DNA from: Thalassia testudinum | Taxonomy: Eukaryota; Streptophyta; Magnoliopsida; Alismatales; Hydrocharitaceae | Length of the DNA: 64,000 nucleotides | NCBI GenBank assembly: GCA_037157565.1 | Contig: JAZHRO010000012.1 | Location: forward strand, 58,705,501 to 58,769,500 | Direction: 5' to 3' | Shown: piece after piece, positions 57,601 through 64,000 of the stretch | Numbering within the stretch: the stretch's first letter is position 1 | Layout: each line of letters begins with the position of its first letter | Translations under genes and position numbers: made by a program | Notes under the pieces: generated by a model | Databases searched by the model: none | Told to the model about the DNA's origin: nothing | The model's input: the letters and a program-made list of their open reading frames with translations, nothing else

Positions 57601-60180
57601 CTGATTCTTACAATTAATTGATATCTTCATCTTTTTTCCTCCTTATTCCAATTAATTGGTTGATGCAAACATGGCACATCTCACCAATCCCTTTCTCCTT
57701 TCACTTCCATTGCTATTGGTGCCCAATCAAAGGGGTAATCTATCCACCCCAAGTCACAAGGTGGCATCTCTCATTGATTTCTTTAACTTATTGTTGTTGG
57801 GTTTAAAATTGATTTGATTTGATTGAAGGCATCCAAAGAAATTAGAGTTTTTAGCCCATTCTACAAAAAAATCAAGTTAGGAAGAGTCTAGAGAGTGCAA
57901 AATAAGAAGAGATCTTAGGAATGTAGAGTGAAGCCTTCTAAAAGGAGATGGGTAGAATTTCATGAATGATTTGTTGTCTACTAACAAGTTGAATAAAGTA
58001 TAGAACCTTTAGTGCAAATTTATGAATTGCAAGGACCTCTCTTTGAAATCGTTTGTTAATTGACGAACCTTTGTAGGAGCTTCTCATTTATTTTTGAATC
58101 AATCCCTATCACAGGTGGCTGGCAAAGATATCCACAAGAATTCCAAATTAAATTCTTTCTTTGACTACTGTCTATCTACTTAGAATTTATTTATTGCATG
58201 AAAAGAGGTCGGATACCAAACATTTGATGGAAAAGTCGAGAATTCACTTTCATATTCATGAGATTGCATGCAGCAAAGAATAATAATCCAACCCACTCGG
58301 TAGCATTGGAACAAAAATATAGCTATCATCAATTTGAAAAACTTGTACACAGAGTCTTTTCCAAATCATATAATAAGTATGGTTGCTAACAATTTGGGGT
58401 TCACTAGTTGAGTAAGGGCTGAAGTAATAATTAGGAAGCTTTTTTTACCTTTGGCAACCTTTAATTCTTTGTTTGGGATGAGAAAGAAAGTAATTTAGGG
58501 AGAGAAGGAATTGGTTAAAAGAAATGAGAAAAAGAAAAAAGAAAAAAAGTGATGTGATGCAAAGAGAAGAGGAATCATCTTAATTCCACCTCTTCGGTGG
58601 AAATATTTGGTGGAATTGTAGAAGATTATTTTCATGAATTGATATTTTTCCTTGTTTGGGATAAACAATGTAATTCTACCATATGAGAAGAAGAGAGTTG
58701 CACGTAAATTAAACAACTCCAATTTTGAAATTGGAGCTTTAATTCCTTGAAACAATTGAGCAAGGTTCTAGCAAACCCCACTTATATGCCTTCCAACACT
58801 TCAGTATCGTTTATTTGCATGGAGCTGTGTTTTAATTTTTCAATCCTAAGTTACAACAATCCTGGGACAAAGCCCTTAATCTCGAGATTATCCAATTTTA
58901 GGAGGAGGGTGGAATGAACTTATCTAGAGATTTTGTGTGAGAGAACATCCACACCTATCCCTCCAAATGTCCCATGATTTGACCTATATTTCCTCTAAAC
59001 ACAAAAGCTTCACAATCCCATGATTATGCCATAATCTCACCGGTCACAAAATTAATCCCTTAAAATCAATTCCTTAAAATAATTGGTACCTTATAGGCCT
59101 CTTTCTCGTTAAATATCAAGTGACTACAAGAATTTACTTGATTCTCAATGTTTTGGCTGTGAATAAAGGCAGCTCTTGAAACTACATTGAAATGGCGTTT
59201 GAGAAGAGGAATTAAGAAAGTGAAGTAACGAGGAAGTAGCAAAAAGTGAAACCATACAAGGAGATAGAATCCTTTTCTATTTCGATGTTTTAGATGTCCC
59301 GTGAGGGAATTAACTAATTTTTATGAAGACTAAACTAATAAGCACAATTATCTTAGTTCAAAATTAATGACGAAAAGTTAAATAGATTAACTTTGAAATG
59401 AGATACCAAATGTAGAACTAAGCCCTTAATTTCAAGAAACAAATGGTGCCTGAAATCTTTATCCTAAGACTCCTAACAAGGCTTATCTAACAACAATTAT
59501 GTCAAGCAATATTTCAAGTCGAAGGTCATGCCTCTAAATTTATGCATGGTCTTTTACCCTTGGTCATAAAATTGAATTACAACGACATCAATTACCTACA
59601 AATTGTAAATATACTCATCTTTTGAGATCATTGCACTATTCGACATCATATTTATAAACATCTAGCAACTTCTTTAAAGAGACAAATGAACAAGCAAAGG
59701 CTAATTCGGTAGCAAAATGATCACAAAACTTGAGAGATAATCTTGATTGGTAAGTGAGTAATTAGCTATTCAAAGCCCACATGGGTTATTCCATGAATGG
59801 TTTTCCTATCACCCTCAAGCCCACTTTGCTTGTGGTATATCTTGATCAGACGAATATCCAATGGGATGAGTAAGATAAAACTTATTACATCAACATTAGC
59901 ATTTACTAAAATATATCAACTCTAAATTTTTCCCACTACATAATATCAACATCAACATTTATTAAAATATACTTATATTGAAATAAACGCACATAGAAAA
60001 TAAATAAATAAAAATATATACATTTCCAACATTTTTACATAAATCAAAAATATTAAATCAAGTAAGTTAAACATGATTTGACAAGATCCAGAATGAAATA
60101 AAGAACAAATAACATACAATAGCATAAATAAACAAAACGAGAAGAGATTAAACATCATTCCGATCAAAATATCCATTAAG
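54690..60180. other. AT-rich non-coding region
   Basis: No gene is recognised in any frame. 54700-54830 and 55560-55810 carry degenerate AAATTTTTAATTTTCAATC / AAAATTA-type motifs like those at 25680-25990 and 47080-47300. A hairpin TTCCACC..GGTGGAA lies near 58585-58603. 58840-58930 resembles, inverted, the insertion at 49012-49340. 55270-55380 has a less AT-rich patch with no clear ORF. Confidence 0.45.
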
Positions 60181-60579
60181 GACTTCCCTTAGAGAAGGTA
60201 TCGTCTCCCACAATACCGATGCGTCGGGGTCTAACAAACTCCTCCCATGATATGACGATCCGCCTCCAAGATTCGATACACATCGATCTTAGACGTCCTC
60301 GAAAATCACTTCAGGAGAACGAAGCCGAGGAAATTTGGTTACCAACCAAATTCTCGATTGATTTACCAATTGAATGGCTTGATCAATCAAAAACTTCTTA
60401 TAGATCTCTCAATCTTCTTGTGCAAGATTGACAAAAGTAATTGGAGACTTTTCTACCAATCTCATGTCAAACGAACGCACCAAGAAAGAGAGACTAGAAC
60501 GAGAGAGAAGGGGAGAGAGTGGGGTATCCGTTATATAAAGCTCACGATCAGACGTTTAAAGAAATTTCCGTTTTATGGA

Positions 60580-60745
60580 AACATGGCAATTGATCGACCA
60601 ATTAAGTCCATTGATCGATCAAAATAATTGGTCGATCAAACTTCACAATTTTGTCAACCAAACTAATTGATCAACCAAGTTAAATTTATTGATTGATCAA
60701 AATAATTGGTCGACCAATTTTACAATATAGTTGATCAATCCAGGT
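60580..60745. repeat. Cluster of TTGATC/GGTCGACC palindromic motifs
   Basis: Words such as TTGATCGACCAATT, TTGATCGATCAA and ATTGGTCGACCAATT recur on both strands, with an imperfect 78-bp direct repeat (GATCAAAATAATTGGTCGA at 60617 and 60695). Plant LTRs often hold such palindromic blocks, and a TATATAAAG at about 60532 may be a TATA box, so a decayed LTR over roughly 60180-60960 is possible; LTR borders were not found. Confidence 0.55.
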
Positions 60746-60959
60746 CAAAATCGTGAGATTAAAATCCGTAGCAAAAGATGTTCAAGTTCTAAATTTATTC
60801 TCACCCGAGCCCAAGCCCAAGCTGGGGTAAGGCGCACGCGCGCATGTGTGCATGGTCCCCAGCCCCACCTCTCACTCTTTGATATATAAGTCATAGGAGT
60901 CAGAAGCCTTTTACACCCATCAAGATATTTATCCACTTTAGTATGAAACTAAAAACCTC

Positions 60960-63900
60960 TCCCAAATCTCACAGATTTCAACATGAATTTTCATGTCAGC
61001 ATATAACAATTACATCCCAATTGATGCAATTAGGTTCTTAATTCCACCAACTTACTCTAATATAATATATCAATTAACACGCACTCACTGCATAACATCA
61101 ATCCATCCCACTCTCATATCATAATATTAATATGTTACTTGCTAAATCACATACCTATCATTTCTATCCCATTGCACAATCGAACACCTTTCCCAATTCA
61201 TCCCACCAAAACTTATCTTGAGATACAAGTTATCCGAAGCAAATGCACCCTTAACGTGATACAAGTTAACTTCTTTGAATACTAAATACATACACAGGTT
61301 GTTCAACAATTTAACCCTAGCCGCTAGAAAAAAACTTGGAGGTTAACCTTAATTTTCTTGCAAAAGTTATCTCCTAAAATCTTTCTTAACTAATGGCTAT
61401 CAAGAATAATTATTTAATAGAGTTTTATATACACGCTCTTGGAATCATTTGCAATCACACCAACACCTATCATTTCATATTATTTGTATAGAAACTGCTA
61501 AAAATTAATTGAGAGTAGGTACTGTGCAACTCACTTGCATCGAAGCTGTATACAGCTTAGTCATATTTTTATGGACAATCAATATTTTAAATTTAAAACT
61601 TAGGGATTAAAATTATTTAGTAAAAACATAAAATGTACAAAAGTTCACTAAAATCGAATGATTCTAATACTTCTATCAAGTAACGTTAACTTTCGTAATA
61701 CTTGGGCCATCAAAATTGAGTTCCTTTGATGTAGAGGGTAAGAGTGTCAGATTGGTTTAAAATTTTTTGCATAACATGTACATATGAAATGATCTCAAAA
61801 CTTAAATTTTTACTTCAAAACATTACTTATAGTGAAATGTATTCACCAAGCTTTACCTAAATTATACCTTGGTGAACTTTACATTTTCTTTTCTAAAATT
61901 ACTTTATTTTAAAGAATACACAACTTCATCATGTATCCTATCAAAATCACAGACATTGGACAAAAAGGAATGCTTTTCTTCATCAACTTCCAACAAGTTC
62001 ACCTCTCAGTTATCATCAAAATTAATGGAGTTAGCTATCAAGACTTCCAACATACAAAATAACCTCAATTTTATATTTAGAGGGTTATATACACTGTAAA
62101 ATGCAACCACTTTTAAAGGTACTCATGGATTAAAAATAAATTTGATTACCGACCATCATTCTCAAGTAATAAAATATTTTACTTTCAAATCAAACTATTA
62201 TTTGACACGCATCTTAGACCTTCAACCCAATGGAATTCCACAGAAAGCAAGTCCGTTGTCAAACTACTGCCACTACTACTGCTATCATATGTAGTCGTAT
62301 GATATGGATGAATTCAATGTTCAGCACACCATCTATGAACCCAATTTTAAGAACTCATTTTTTTAGAAGTGGATGGATATCTTCCCTAGTCAACCTTAGT
62401 TGGCATCCGCCTTCTGTTTAAGAAGAGATGCATATAGACGTGGACTTAGTCACAATGGCAACTAAAAAGACCCCACAAGCTACATCATATCAAATCAAAT
62501 CAATTATTTCCAACACTTACATCACAACTGCCAATCATTTGTTCCCGAAATTAGCCATGTGTAACATCAACACCATCAATCAACCACTCGTTTGGCCAAT
62601 GCAATACATTCCTTTTTCTTTTTTTTTTGAATTATTTCATAAGCACATGAGGACGCGAGTTATTTAGAAGTCAATTTATCCGATACGTATAGTTTCCATC
62701 AAGGATCATAGTCGAAAGTATGGAATGGCGTACACGTCTCGACTTCACATCTTCTCTGTCCCATTAAGTTTGGTTCATGGATCGAGATGAAAGAGTACAT
62801 TAAAGACAAGGTTTTCAAATATGGAGGATGTTCTATGTAGATACCTAATCTTTGGCATTTCCAATCAGACGCCCAAGCTCTGACTTGAGGATCACTTACA
62901 GTTCCCATTAGCAAAAGGTCATAGGAGTAACTATAACTCGCCTCATCTTAGCAAACAAGTTCTATCTTTTTTCTTTTTTTCGATAACCTAGAATCCCTTG
63001 TGAGTAAATTAGGGAAGATATATCTCTTACATCACATGTCTCCCAGATAATTTTAAAGTTGGGTTCGAACAAACACTTCTTCTTGTAAAAATCAGGGAAT
63101 GTAGGTTCGCCACTATCTAATCATGCCTTGACGGATAACAAGCTTTGTCATTGGTTGAGACAACATGGTTCATGCAGCTAGTTGGCTAAGGTGGAATGAG
63201 ATTAGCCTTGGCACTGATCAAGATTTATAATTAAGATGGAGTGCAGTAGAAGGGCATATTAATGGTTTTGATGCATTTTCACCATCATTCTTCGTCATAA
63301 ATAAAGCCTTAAGTGAGAAATTTTAGAGATTAGGTGTCTGAGTGGAATCCACTCGATAATTACAAACCAAAAACATACTCTAAAATGAAGAACAGGTTGT
63401 GAACAAATTTGTAATTAATTTCAAATGGCATCATTCATTAAAAAAGGAGTTGCTTGGAAAACTCAATGTGCCTTTCTAGTAACAAAGTATACAAACCGTA
63501 ATGCAATTTCCCAATTACGGCATGTAGCTATGTATAATCAACATATAAGGATCAATTTCACTTTCAAATATACTAGTATGCGGGTTTACACATATGCCTT
63601 ATATTGATGTTATATAGATTCCCTTTTTTTTTTTTCAATTATATGCATAGCCGGCCAAAGTTGAAACCTTTTACATAAAACTTGTAATTAAGTTGCAAGT
63701 AGAAATTCTCAATTTTTCTTAGAAAAATGTCAAGAAGCAAATACTTTTTCCTCTTCCTCATATCCAAACTATTGTCAATTGAGTTTACATCATCTCAATC
63801 ATAAATACACCGCCACTTTGTTTGAGCTTATGTGACACCTCGATCTTGATGACAAGAGATATTCTATTTAAAACCTTGATTAAACCCCAGAGGATCAAAT

Positions 63901-64000
63901 AGATAATAATGTCGTGATTAACCCTAACCTTACGTATGGTCAGCATATAAGCTTATATTCATGGAAAGGCATAAATGCGAAATTTAGTAAATTTGTGGGT
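60960..64000. other. AT-rich non-coding region to the window end
   Basis: No gene family or RNA gene is recognised. ORFs of 60-80 codons look random. Poly(T) runs occur at about 62620 and 63627-63638, which may be tails of short retroelements, but no duplications could be matched. Confidence 0.45.

Overview
This window is plant nuclear DNA, almost certainly from an angiosperm. Three things show it: degenerate plant L1-type LINEs with endonuclease, reverse transcriptase and a zf-RVT module; solo LTRs with 5-bp target duplications; and decayed pieces of plant gene families (FAR1/FHY3, a CNL resistance-type LRR, BUD31/G10, PDCD2). I could not fix the species. No tRNA, rRNA, CRISPR array, bacterial-style operon or intact conserved single-copy gene was seen. 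The only long ORF that looks like protein is the LRR fragment at 37764-38741 on the minus strand.

Layout. 1-10.8 kb is a stack of LTR-retrotransposon parts: two related long LTR-like units in opposite orientation (about 1097-4130 and 6272-8902), a 77-bp minisatellite, GC-rich non-coding internal sequence, and a minus-strand LTR (10239-10797) with an adjacent primer-binding site. 10.8-19.5 kb is a nest of insertions. A family related to the first two units is broken by two solo LTRs of another family (11822-14515, duplication CCCAT; 14772-19039, duplication GTTTT). The second of these is itself broken by a further LTR-like element (16306-18041). The host repeat ends exactly inside a dead FAR1/MULE gene (19540-20590).

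20.6-32 kb is AT-rich and holds LINE scraps, a 32-bp minisatellite, a PDCD2 C-terminal exon relic, zinc-knuckle and zf-RVT relics (one LINE inserted in another), a MITE-like element and an intron-containing BUD31 pseudogene. 32.7-34.1 kb and 46.2-49.5 kb are two copies of one non-coding segment; the second carries three later insertions. Between them lie the LRR ORF with its 63-bp repeat array and a third solo LTR (42097-44884, minus, duplication GTGTT). 51.0-54.7 kb is a nearly full-length but broken LINE ORF2 on the minus strand. 54.7-64 kb is AT-rich with no recognisable gene.

The genes do not form a pathway. The window records transposition, LTR-LTR recombination and gene decay. The most unusual signals are the arrays of AGACGTCT hairpins in one LTR family, the exact non-triplet minisatellites, the nested insertion record, and the LRR array, which is open in several frames. 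I found no convincing new functional system.
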